DNA from: Acidobacteriota bacterium
Lineage (GTDB): Bacteria; Acidobacteriota; Terriglobia; Acidiferrales; UBA7541
Reading direction: 5' to 3'
DNA: 40,269 bases
Assembly (NCBI GenBank): GCA_003166795.1
Contig: PMUS01000091.1
Location: forward strand, 1 to 40,269
The notes under the pieces are model-generated. The model was not told the DNA's origin. It saw only the letters and a program-made list of their open reading frames with translations, and searched no databases. Both the position numbers and the translations under genes were made by a program. Positions 8,511-16,788 of this stretch are shown one piece after another (the first letter of the stretch is position 1; the number at the start of each line of letters is the position of its first letter).

Positions 8511-9629
8511 ATGAACAGAAATCCTAGCCACCGGCCCCCACTGCTCTTTACGCTCGCGATGCTCGCCCTGCTGGCAGGCTGCACTACGAAAACGGTGCAA
8601 ACGGCGCCGATGTTTGCAGCGCGCGTGGTCGTCGCCAAAGCGGTACAGAAGACTGTTCCCGTTGATCTGACGGCGATCGGCTCGGCCGAGGCGTTCACGA
8701 ACGTTTCGATCAAGGCGCAGGTGAACGCGGTCCTCAATGAAGTCCATGTAAAGGAAGGACAGTTCGTCAAGAAGGGCGATCTGCTTTTCTCGTTGGACGC
8801 GCGGCCATTTGAGGCGACGCTCGCGCAGGCCCAGGCAATGCTCGCGCGCGACAAGGCGCAAGCGGAACTGAATCGAACCGAGGCGGACCGGTACGCGGCG
8901 CTTTATAAAGCGGGCGTGGCAGCCAAGGAACAGCTCGACCAGATGCAGGCCAACGCGGACGCGCAGCAAGCTGCCGTACGCGCGGATGATGCCGCCGTGC
9001 AGTCCGCGCAACTTCAATTGGACTACTGCAAGATTTACGCGCCCACGGACGGGCGCCTGGGCGCGATTCAGGTCTATCCGGGAAATATCGTGAAGCAGAA
9101 CGACGTGCCGGTGCTGATCGTGCTCAACCAGATCACGCCGATTTTTGTGGATTTCTCCGTGCCCGAACAATATTTCGCGCCGGTTGAGAAATTCATGGCG
9201 AAAGGCGCGCTGCGCGTGGAAGCAACTCCCTACGGAGACACGGTGGCGGAAACGGGCACGCTAACGTTTGTGGACAACACGGTGGACAACACGACGGGGA
9301 CGATCAAGCTCAAGGCGCGATTCGAGAACACCGACCATCGCCTGTGGCCCGGGCAATTTTCCACGGTACAGCTGCGGCTGGCGCAGGACGAAGACGCCAC
9401 GGTGGTTCCTTCGCAAGCCGTGCAGACCGGGACGCGCGGCGACTACATTTACGTCGTAAAGTCGGACTCGACCGTGGAACAGCGGCCCGTGAAGGTGGCG
9501 CGCACGGTCGGCGGAGACGCGGTGATTTCCAGCGGAATTCAACCGGGTGAGACGGTCGTCACTGACGGCCAGATGCGCCTGATCCCCGACATGAAGGTGG
9601 AAGTCGTCAGCACGCCCTCGGGCACCTGA
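8511..9629 (+). CDS. RND efflux periplasmic adaptor (membrane fusion) lipoprotein
   Basis: A 372-residue MdtA/AcrA-type adaptor. A lipoprotein signal ends in LLAGC (Cys24), anchoring it to the inner membrane. It then shows the barrel-sandwich half-motif VNAVLNEVHVKEGQFVKKGD, an alpha-helical hairpin (about 100-155, rich in A/Q/E), the second lipoyl half IYAPTDGRLGAIQVYPG, a beta-barrel with FSVPEQYF, and WPGQFSTVQL. It links an inner-membrane RND pump to an outer-membrane channel. The pump gene follows after 10 bp, so this is an operon. No TolC-type channel gene lies nearby, so one must be supplied from elsewhere. Confidence 0.92.
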   Translation: MNRNPSHRPPLLFTLAMLALLAGCTTKTVQTAPMFAARVVVAKAVQKTVPVDLTAIGSAEAFTNVSIKAQVNAVLNEVHVKEGQFVKKGDLLFSLDARPFEATLAQAQAMLARDKAQAELNRTEADRYAALYKAGVAAKEQLDQMQANADAQQAAVRADDAAVQSAQLQLDYCKIYAPTDGRLGAIQVYPGNIVKQNDVPVLIVLNQITPIFVDFSVPEQYFAPVEKFMAKGALRVEATPYGDTVAETGTLTFVDNTVDNTTGTIKLKARFENTDHRLWPGQFSTVQLRLAQDEDATVVPSQAVQTGTRGDYIYVVKSDSTVEQRPVKVARTVGGDAVISSGIQPGETVVTDGQMRLIPDMKVEVVSTPSGT

Positions 9630-9639
9630 GAACTTTTCG

Positions 9640-12600
9640 ATGACGATCGCCGAACCATTCATTCGCCGACCCATCATGACCACGCTGGTCATGTTGGCAA
9701 TTCTGCTGTTTGGCACGCTCGGCTACCGCTCGCTGGCCGTGAGCGACCTGCCCAATGTGGATTTCCCCACGATTCAAGTGTCGGCGAATCTGCCCGGCGC
9801 GAACCCGGACACCATGGCCGCGGCCGTGGCCACGCCGATGGAAAAGCAATTCTCCACAATCGCCGGCATCGATTCGATGACCTCGACCAGCACTCTGGGA
9901 AGCACGAATATCACGCTGCAATTCGATCTGAGCCGCAACATTGACGGAGCCGCGCAGGACGTGGAGGCGGCCATCTCGCGCGTGGCAGGCCAGCTTCCCC
10001 CGAACATGCCGAGCCCTCCCACGTTTCAGAAGGTGAATCCGGCGGACCAGCCCGTCTATTTCATGGCGCTGAGCTCGAGCACGCTGCCGCTCTACACCGT
10101 GGATCAATACGCGGAGACGCTGCTGGGACAGCGGATTTCGATGGTGAAAGGCGTGGCGCAGGTGCAGGTGTTCGGAGCGCAAAAGTATGCCGTCCGGATT
10201 CAGCTGGACCCGCAGGCGCTGGCGGCGCGGCAGATTGGAATTGACGAAGTAAATACCGCGGTGCAGAACGCCAACGTGAACCTGCCGACGGGCACGCTCT
10301 ACGGCACGCATCAGGCGTTCGCCGTGCAGGCCAATGGCCAGCTCACGCGAGCCGCGCTCTACCGGCCGCTGATTGTCGCCTACCGGAACGGCTCGCCGGT
10401 CCGGCTGGATGAGCTGGGGAACGTGATTGACAGCGTGCAGACCGACAAGATTTCGAATTTTTACAACGACGAGCACGCCGTGATTCTGGCGATTCAGCGC
10501 CAGCCGGGAACGAACACGGTCGAGGTGGTGAAAGGCGTCCGGAAGATTCTGCCGCAGTTTCAGGCGATCCTGCCGCCTTCGATCCTGATGACGGAAATCT
10601 ACGACCGCTCCGCGCTGATTCAGGAGTCGGTGAACGACGTAAAGTCCACGCTGTTCCTGGCGATTTGCCTGGTCATCCTGGTGATTTTCCTGTTCCTGCG
10701 GAATCTTTCGGCCACGGTAATCCCAAGCATCGCGCTGCCGATGTCCATTGCGGGGACGTTCGCGGTGATGTACCTGCTCGATTACACGGTGGACAATCTG
10801 TCGCTGATGGCGCTGACGCTCTCGGTGGGATTCGTAGTGGACGACGCGATCGTGATGCTGGAAAACATCGTGCGCCACATGGAGATGGGCGAAAACGCGA
10901 TGGAGGCGGCGCGCAAGGGCTCGAAGGAGATCGGATTCACGATCGTTTCCATGACGCTCTCTCTCGCGGCCGTGTTCATTCCCGTGCTTTTCATGGGCGG
11001 GATCATCGGGCGGCTGCTGCACGAATTCTCGGTCGTCATCATGATGGCCGTGCTGGTTTCGGGATTCGTCTCGCTGACACTGACGCCGATGTTGTGCAGC
11101 CGGTTCATTCAGCCGCAGCACAACCGAAAACACAGCCGAGTCTATATGTCCTTGGAGCGATTCTTCGAGCGCCTGCTGAGACGATACGATGTCTCGCTGC
11201 AGTGGGCGCTGCGCCATCGCCCGTTTGTGATGGTGGCCGCGGGGATCATCCTGATCATTACGGTCTGGCAGTTCGTGACTATTCCCAAGGGATTTCTACC
11301 CGAGGTGGATTCGAACAACCTGAATGGATATACGCTGGGGGCGCAGGGGATATCGTTTGATGCGATGAAGGAAGATCAGCTGCAGCTGAATAAAATCCTG
11401 ATGGCTGATCCAAACCGGAAGGGTTTCTTTTCGAGCCTTGGCACCGTGGGCGGCAGCAGCAATTCGGGCTTTGTCTTCATGCATCTCTTGCCGCCCGAGG
11501 AGCGCCCGGAAGTTCCCAGCCCGACGATGCTGCGGCTCCAGCGTGAATACGCCCAGACGCCGGTGGTGGGAAGCACGCTGCGCGCGATCTCGCCGCTTTT
11601 CATGCACCACCCGGACATCAACGAAGTGCTCCAGGAGCTCCGTGCAAAACTGCAGGGGATACCGGGCATCTCCGTATACCTCAGAAATCCGCCTCCGATT
11701 CAGATCGGCGGGCAGGTTACGAACAGCCCGTATCAGGTGACGCTGCAAAGTCCCGATACCGAAGAGTTGTACCGCGTGGCGACGGACTTCGAGCAGAAGA
11801 TGGAAACTCTGCCCATCTTGCAGGACGTGACCAGCGATTTGCAGATCAGGAACCCGCAGGTCAACGTCAACATTGACCGAGACAAGGCTTCCGCGCTGGG
11901 CGTGACCGCGGCGCAAGTGGAAGACGCGCTCTACACGGCGTACGGGCAGCGGCAAGTCTCCACAATCTACGCGCCGAACGACGAATTCTGGGTGGTGATG
12001 GAGCTGGAAGACCAGTATCAGAAGGATCCAACAGCTCTCTCGCTGCTGTACGTGCGCTCGAGCACGGGCACGCTGGTCCCGCTGAACGCCGTGGCGAGCC
12101 TAACCACGAGCCTCGGCCCATTGAGCGTGAATCACCTGGGCCAGCTTCCGGCCGTGACGGTTTCGTTCAACCTGAAACCGGGCAAACAGATCGGCGAAGC
12201 TGTGTCCGCGGTGAACGATCTGGGCCGATCCCTGCCAGCCTCGATCACGATGCAGTTTCAGGGCAACGCGCAGGCATTCGAGTCGTCGTTAACCGGGCTT
12301 GGAATTCTGCTGTTGATTGCGATTCTGGTGATCTACCTGGTGCTGGGAATTCTCTACGAGAGTTTCATTCATCCGCTCACGATTCTTTCCGGGCTGCCGT
12401 CGGCTGCGTTTGGCGCGCTGCTATCGCTGCAGGTTTGCGGCTACGGCCTCGACCTTTACGGCTTCGTCGGCGTGATCATGCTGATCGGCATCGTGAAGAA
12501 GAACGCCATCATGATGGTGGATTTCGCGATTGCGCGGGAACGCGAAGGAAACACGACGGCCGCCGAGGCTGTCTACCAGGGCTGCCTGGTGCGCTTCCGG

Positions 12601-12861
12601 CCGATCATGATGACCACGATGGCCGCGCTGATGGGAACTCTGCCCATCGCGCTAGGCACGGGCTCTGGAGCGAATTCGCGGCGGGCGCTGGGCGTCGCGG
12701 TTTGCGGCGGCCTGATTTTTTCGCAGCTTGTGACCCTCTACCTCACTCCCGTGTTTTACACATACATGGATACATTCCAAAGCTGGCTCGAGCGCCGCTT
12801 CGGAAGGATCGCGGGAATCAGGAAGCCGCACCTCGCGGACGGCCCCGTCTCCGCCGACTGA
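9640..12861 (+). CDS. RND multidrug efflux permease (MdtB/MdtC-like)
   Basis: A 1073-residue inner-membrane pump of the hydrophobe/amphiphile efflux family. It begins with the typical FIRRPIMTTLVMLAI helix and the SDLPNVDFPTIQV loop. The proton-relay aspartates are present in helix 4 (VGFVVDDAIVMLENI, Asp401-Asp402) and the partner lysines in helix 10 (GIVKKNAIMMVDFA, Lys953-Lys954). Two large periplasmic loops (about 40-330 and 560-865) and twelve helices fit the family; length is close to the usual 1030-1050. Sequence style is nearest MdtB/MdtC, which in Enterobacteria form a heterotrimer; only one permease is encoded here, so it is presumably a homotrimer. Substrate unknown. Confidence 0.93.
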   Translation: MTIAEPFIRRPIMTTLVMLAILLFGTLGYRSLAVSDLPNVDFPTIQVSANLPGANPDTMAAAVATPMEKQFSTIAGIDSMTSTSTLGSTNITLQFDLSRNIDGAAQDVEAAISRVAGQLPPNMPSPPTFQKVNPADQPVYFMALSSSTLPLYTVDQYAETLLGQRISMVKGVAQVQVFGAQKYAVRIQLDPQALAARQIGIDEVNTAVQNANVNLPTGTLYGTHQAFAVQANGQLTRAALYRPLIVAYRNGSPVRLDELGNVIDSVQTDKISNFYNDEHAVILAIQRQPGTNTVEVVKGVRKILPQFQAILPPSILMTEIYDRSALIQESVNDVKSTLFLAICLVILVIFLFLRNLSATVIPSIALPMSIAGTFAVMYLLDYTVDNLSLMALTLSVGFVVDDAIVMLENIVRHMEMGENAMEAARKGSKEIGFTIVSMTLSLAAVFIPVLFMGGIIGRLLHEFSVVIMMAVLVSGFVSLTLTPMLCSRFIQPQHNRKHSRVYMSLERFFERLLRRYDVSLQWALRHRPFVMVAAGIILIITVWQFVTIPKGFLPEVDSNNLNGYTLGAQGISFDAMKEDQLQLNKILMADPNRKGFFSSLGTVGGSSNSGFVFMHLLPPEERPEVPSPTMLRLQREYAQTPVVGSTLRAISPLFMHHPDINEVLQELRAKLQGIPGISVYLRNPPPIQIGGQVTNSPYQVTLQSPDTEELYRVATDFEQKMETLPILQDVTSDLQIRNPQVNVNIDRDKASALGVTAAQVEDALYTAYGQRQVSTIYAPNDEFWVVMELEDQYQKDPTALSLLYVRSSTGTLVPLNAVASLTTSLGPLSVNHLGQLPAVTVSFNLKPGKQIGEAVSAVNDLGRSLPASITMQFQGNAQAFESSLTGLGILLLIAILVIYLVLGILYESFIHPLTILSGLPSAAFGALLSLQVCGYGLDLYGFVGVIMLIGIVKKNAIMMVDFAIAREREGNTTAAEAVYQGCLVRFRPIMMTTMAALMGTLPIALGTGSGANSRRALGVAVCGGLIFSQLVTLYLTPVFYTYMDTFQSWLERRFGRIAGIRKPHLADGPVSAD

Positions 12862-12954
12862 TCTTCCAGCTAGCGCACGTTCTTCCGTCCAATTTTGGGC
12901 CTGCTACTTTCGCTTGTACTTCCGGCCAGCGAAAAACCCTGTCTTTGCGTACCA

Positions 12955-12983
12955 TTGACCGTTCGACGCACGCTGCCTAGCAT
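12955..12983 (+). promoter_or_regulatory. Candidate promoter of the PilZ cluster
   Basis: TTGACC (5/6 match) at 12955-12960 and TAGCAT (4/6 match) at 12978-12983 with a 17-bp spacer. It lies 88 bp before the first PilZ-like gene and after the RND stop codon, so the PilZ genes are probably transcribed separately. Confidence 0.4.
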
Positions 12984-13070
12984 AACTTTTGCACGGATGA
13001 GCGCGGCTTTCGGAAGACGGATGTCGCGAACTCCGTTTTTTCGCTGAATCCCTCAGGAGATTTAATCAGG

Positions 13071-13409
13071 ATGCTCTTCACGCAAGACCTGCCCAGAGAT
13101 ATACGCATGAGAAGCAAGCGGCGCGGCCCTCGGATGAACTCGCGTGTTCCAGTCACCATCGAATGGAGAGGCACCGGCGGGCCGCTGCGCTTCGAAGCCG
13201 GGTTCACGCGCGTGGTGAACAACTACGGCTGCTTGTTGGTAAGCCCGCGAGAAATCGGCGTTCGGGAACGAGTGCGGGTGACGAATCTCGCCACGCGGGA
13301 GACGGCGAATGGCGTGGTGGTCTGGAAGGGGACACAACGATCCGACGGCTGGGACCTGGGAGTGGAACTTCTGACAGCCGATCTCAATTTCTGGGGGGTG
13401 GAACTTTGA
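13071..13409 (+). CDS. PilZ-like domain protein 1
   Basis: A 112-residue single-domain protein with the basic N-terminal pattern of PilZ domains (RSKRRGPRMNSRVPV, giving RxxxR) followed by a beta-barrel. The second ligand motif, normally (D/N)xSxxG, reads NNYGC, so c-di-GMP binding is doubtful. PilZ domains usually relay c-di-GMP signals to motility, secretion or polysaccharide machines. The ATG at 13071 is preceded by AGGAG; the ATG at 13107, right before the basic motif, is an alternative. It overlaps the next gene by 4 bp, so they are translationally coupled. Confidence 0.65.
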   Translation: MLFTQDLPRDIRMRSKRRGPRMNSRVPVTIEWRGTGGPLRFEAGFTRVVNNYGCLLVSPREIGVRERVRVTNLATRETANGVVVWKGTQRSDGWDLGVELLTADLNFWGVEL

Positions 13410-13873
13410 AAATAACGACGTTGAACGTTACGGTACGGAAGCCGACCGCGCCGCAGGTAAAGCAAAACCCCATTCCATCCACTCCCATCGCACAGGTGCT
13501 GAAACCAACCGTTCCGCAAGTTTCCGTGAAAACACCCATCGCCAGCCAGGAGCGCCGGCGCGGCCAGCGCGTGCTGCTGCGCATCCGCGCCAACATTCAC
13601 GTGGCGTTGCAGGGGAAGGCGACCACGCTCGACGCGGCGACGCTCAGCGTGACGCCCCAGGGCGCCGTTGTGGTGATGAAGCAGAATCTTCCCGCCGAAA
13701 CGCGCCTGGTGCTGGAACATGGCGGCACGAAGCAGCGCGTGGACTGCAAAGTGGCGCGCCCATCGCGAGAGACGGCCGAAGGATTTCACATCCCGCTCGA
13801 ATTCGATTCTCCCGCGCCGGGATTCTGGAAGATCAATTTCCCACCATCCGATTGGAGACCGGACGACCAGTAG
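13406..13873 (+). CDS. PilZ-like domain protein 2
   Basis: A protein of about 155 residues beginning with a TTG at 13406 that overlaps the previous stop (TTGA), with GGGGGGTGG just upstream as ribosome site. No ATG is available near the start. Residues 1-45 are a low-complexity Pro/Val/Lys/Thr linker, followed by QERRRGQRVLLRIRANIHV, which has the RxxxR signature of PilZ, then a beta-rich domain. The usual (D/N)xSxxG is replaced by LSVTPQG, so ligand binding is uncertain. Tight coupling to PilZ protein 1 suggests they act together. The TTG start is inferred. Confidence 0.55.
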   Translation: MKITTLNVTVRKPTAPQVKQNPIPSTPIAQVLKPTVPQVSVKTPIASQERRRGQRVLLRIRANIHVALQGKATTLDAATLSVTPQGAVVVMKQNLPAETRLVLEHGGTKQRVDCKVARPSRETAEGFHIPLEFDSPAPGFWKINFPPSDWRPDDQ

Positions 13874-14011
13874 ACGATCGATAGCTGGCCAGCAGCCCGC
13901 TGGCAATCTCGCGCCCGGCGAACATTAAGAACATTGACCGGTTCCGCAGCCGGTGACACCCTCGGTACACCCCTTCCGGTAGCACTCGACGACAGGACAC
14001 CCATGGTTTTC

Positions 14012-14017
14012 AGGAGG
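14012..14017 (+). promoter_or_regulatory. Shine-Dalgarno of PilZ protein 3
   Basis: A full AGGAGG five bases before the ATG at 14023 fixes this start. The 149-bp gap upstream has a lone TTGACC (13934-13939) without a matching -10 box. Confidence 0.6.
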
Positions 14018-14022
14018 ATTTC

Positions 14023-14430
14023 ATGTCAGAAAAAGAACGCCGTATCTCGCCCCGGAAGGAATGCGCGGTCCCACTCCGCTTTCGTGTGGTTACGAATGGA
14101 CATGGGGAACAGGCGGAAGACATCGCCGCCGCTTACAGGCTGCGGAGATCGAAGGATCCGGCTCACGTCGCTGCGCTGGAAGGCGAAGCCCTCAACGTAT
14201 CGGAACACGGAGTCTATTTTACTTCGCGCGAAAACCTTCACGTGGGAGAGGCGCTCGAAATGCGGTTTACGCTGCCCTGGGAATTGACGGGACGAAGTCC
14301 CGAGTTGGTGCGCTGCCGTGCGCGAGTGGTTCACGTGGACGAGAATGCCGATCCGCAAGGCGCCAGGGGATTCGGCGCGACGGTGGAACGCTTCGAGCCC
14401 CTGGTCGTGGCGCGCAACTGGGCCAACTGA
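14023..14430 (+). CDS. PilZ domain protein 3
   Basis: A 135-residue PilZ-domain protein with both c-di-GMP motifs recognisable: RRISPRKECAVPLRFR at the N-terminus and NVSEHGVYFTS (NxSxxG) at about residue 60. It is therefore the member of the three most likely to bind c-di-GMP. Between the two motifs sits a charged insert of about 25 residues (EQAEDIAAAYRLRRSKD). It ends 19 bp before the convergent beta-propeller gene. The output partner is unknown. Confidence 0.75.
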   Translation: MSEKERRISPRKECAVPLRFRVVTNGHGEQAEDIAAAYRLRRSKDPAHVAALEGEALNVSEHGVYFTSRENLHVGEALEMRFTLPWELTGRSPELVRCRARVVHVDENADPQGARGFGATVERFEPLVVARNWAN

Positions 14431-14449
14431 CGGCTCCGGCTTCGAAGGC

Positions 14450-16759
14450 CTATTTGCTGCCGGCCGCGCGCGGCTGCACCGTAAACGCGGTTTTCGCCGT
14501 CGTCGTGTTGTTGAAGTCGTCAGCGACCTGCACCGCGAGCGTATGTTCCCCGGGAGGAAGTCCGGGAAGCTCCAGGTAGTAGCTCTCCTTCGGCGCGTCC
14601 GAAAGCACTCCGGTGGGGAAAATCAGCTGCCAGTCACCCGCATCAATGCTGTATTCGGCGTGCGCGATCGCGCTGGAGGCGGCAACCGCATCGAATGAAG
14701 CCTTGGTGTTGAGCAGGCCGGAGCCGGCGCGCAGATTCTCAATCCGCGGCGGCGTGTTGCCCACCATCCAACGATCGCTTTCGCGCTCGCCCGATAGGGA
14801 CTGATCGGCGGGATTCGACGGAGAGTCCGACGCGACGATCTTCAAATAATAGGGGCCGTCCGGCATGGATCCCGTGTCCCAGGAGTAGTAACGCTGCGTC
14901 AGCTTGTCCTTCAGGACGCGCCAGTTCTTCTCGGATTCGCCGCGAAAATAGATCGTGAAGACGAGATCGTCGTCGTTGTCATCGTGCGCGCTCCACAGCA
15001 CGCTTTGATATCCCCTCTGCTGTAATCCTTGCGGAGGCGGCTCGATCTTGGAACTACCGGCGGTGTCCACAGCACTCTGGATTTGCATGGACGGGTTCGC
15101 TCCGGAAACGCGCGGATACCTTAGCTGCGCGGGAGCGGCATTGCCCGGGCCGGCCGGCTGCATGGGAAATCCCGCGGCGCGGATTCCGGGATCCTCCACG
15201 ACGACGTCGTCAACCACCGGCGCGACGTTCTTGGGCTGGTAGGCCACGCTGACCCAGGAAATACTCGGCGGCTGTCCCTGGTCCGTCTCGAGGAACACCG
15301 CTTTCCATTGCACAAATCGCGCGGGCGGGCAGGTCACGGCCTCGCCGGCGGAGTTCTTGTACGGTCCCGTCCAGGGGCTCCAGTTGTCTTCGGGAGTCGA
15401 GGTGTTGCCGGAGCGAACGTAAAATGCCACTTTGCCCTGCGCCGCGCCGTTGTCGCCCCACCACGTCAGCCGGCCCCAGCGAGAAAAAATCTTGGCGTCG
15501 AAGGCATCGGATTCAAAGCTTCCGTTCGGCTCCAATCCCGGGCCCAAGGTAAAGATTTTCCCGGGATTGGCGGTGGCGACGAAAACTTTGCCGGCAGGGC
15601 CGGCTACCAGGCTGGTCACTTGTTCGGAGGCGGTGTTCGCGACGCTGGAATAGACATCGTCGCCTTCCAACTCGATCAGCGTTCCGTTGTTACCCGTTCC
15701 GAGCAAAAGCTTTCCGCTTGGAGAGAGTCCCATGGCGAGCACGAGATCGTCGCGTGAGGTCCAAAGCGTCTGCGGAGAACCGTCCGGCGCGATTTTGACT
15801 ACTTCCGCGCCGCCTGATGTGGCGATGCCGGGGAAGGGAAAGAGAACCGCGGATTGCGCCGGGGTTGGCTGCGCCTGCGAGATTGTCGTGCCACCGGGCC
15901 CGATAACCGCGGTGGTGGCAGGCGGAGGCGCCAGGCCCTGCGGTATGCGCGGAATTCCCGGAGAGCGCGATTTATCTCCGATGGAAGCGGCGTAGATATT
16001 TCCATCCGCGTCGGTGACGAGCGAAGTTACCTCTGCCTTGTTCGTCTCATAGACGACGAATGAGGAGGCCGCTTCGGGCGCGGCCTTCGGACTTTTTCTC
16101 GCGATTTCCACGCGCACGATGAGTCCGTCCGGCTCCGTGCCGATCAGAAGATTGCCCTTGGAATCAAACGCGAGAGACCGCGCGTGGCGCTCGCGGCTCT
16201 GGTAGAAAAGCTGGCCCTTTCCGTCCGGCGTGACGACGAAGACTTCGCCGGTATCTCCGGTGGCTACGTACAGCGCGCCTTGGGGATCCACGGCCAGCGC
16301 CCAGATATATTTCGTCTTGGGCTCGAAGAACACGGTTTTATGGCCGTCGGGAGTCACTTGATAGACTTTTCCATCTGGCGAAGTTGCGACGTAGAGATTG
16401 TCCGCGGCGTCAAATGCGATCGCTTGCGCGGCGAGCTCCGCGGATTCGAACACGGTGGTGGGCTTGCCTGCATCGTCGAATCGCAGGACCTTGGCGTCGG
16501 AGCCGCCGGCCGCATAGAGCTGGCCGTGCGAATTCATGCGCAGCGCCCACACATACGCGAGATTGAGGTCGGCGAAGGAATCGAATTTCAGGGCGGGCCG
16601 AAGCTTTCCGTCGCTGCGTACGGCTACTCCCTTGGCGGTGCCTTTCTGGAATTCGGAGAAATCCGTTTGCCTCCAATAACGCGTGTGTTCAGCGAGCAGG
16701 GAGAACGGCAAGAGGATCGCAACCGCCAGCAGGCACACAAGATTCTTTCGCCGCATCAT
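14450..16759 (-). CDS. Secreted beta-propeller protein with C-terminal beta-sandwich domains
   Basis: A 769-residue exported protein. The signal peptide starts at MMRRKNLVCLLAVAIL and probably ends at LLA. Residues about 50-420 contain repeated units such as LYAAGGSDAKVLRFD, LYVATSPDGKVYQVTPDG and LYVATGDTGEVFVVTPDG, blades of an NHL/WD-like propeller. Residues about 430-520 resemble a sugar-binding or discoidin-type sandwich (FSRWGRLTWWGDNG), and the C-terminal third looks Ig-like. No catalytic residues are evident; a binding or scaffold role is likely. The ATG at 16759 is chosen for its AAGGAG ribosome site; a frame extension to 16852 would bury the signal peptide. It lies 29 bp after the S55-like peptidase gene on the same strand. 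Confidence 0.75.
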   Translation of the reverse strand: MMRRKNLVCLLAVAILLPFSLLAEHTRYWRQTDFSEFQKGTAKGVAVRSDGKLRPALKFDSFADLNLAYVWALRMNSHGQLYAAGGSDAKVLRFDDAGKPTTVFESAELAAQAIAFDAADNLYVATSPDGKVYQVTPDGHKTVFFEPKTKYIWALAVDPQGALYVATGDTGEVFVVTPDGKGQLFYQSRERHARSLAFDSKGNLLIGTEPDGLIVRVEIARKSPKAAPEAASSFVVYETNKAEVTSLVTDADGNIYAASIGDKSRSPGIPRIPQGLAPPPATTAVIGPGGTTISQAQPTPAQSAVLFPFPGIATSGGAEVVKIAPDGSPQTLWTSRDDLVLAMGLSPSGKLLLGTGNNGTLIELEGDDVYSSVANTASEQVTSLVAGPAGKVFVATANPGKIFTLGPGLEPNGSFESDAFDAKIFSRWGRLTWWGDNGAAQGKVAFYVRSGNTSTPEDNWSPWTGPYKNSAGEAVTCPPARFVQWKAVFLETDQGQPPSISWVSVAYQPKNVAPVVDDVVVEDPGIRAAGFPMQPAGPGNAAPAQLRYPRVSGANPSMQIQSAVDTAGSSKIEPPPQGLQQRGYQSVLWSAHDDNDDDLVFTIYFRGESEKNWRVLKDKLTQRYYSWDTGSMPDGPYYLKIVASDSPSNPADQSLSGERESDRWMVGNTPPRIENLRAGSGLLNTKASFDAVAASSAIAHAEYSIDAGDWQLIFPTGVLSDAPKESYYLELPGLPPGEHTLAVQVADDFNNTTTAKTAFTVQPRAAGSK

Positions 16760-16788
16760 CAACGAAAAGCTCCTTTTTGGTCGGGGGC

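Noticed and set aside
9607..11217. Long minus-strand open frame (about 536 codons) across the RND permease
   Set aside because: Its translation is rich in Arg/His/Gln with no domain, and it lies opposite a perfect RND gene; a shadow of GC-rich codon bias.
8511..12861. Missing outer-membrane channel read as gene loss in the RND operon
   Set aside because: Many RND operons use a channel encoded elsewhere, and no remnant of one is seen.
13934..13939. TTGACC before PilZ gene 3 as a promoter
   Set aside because: No acceptable -10 hexamer at 16-18 bp spacing.
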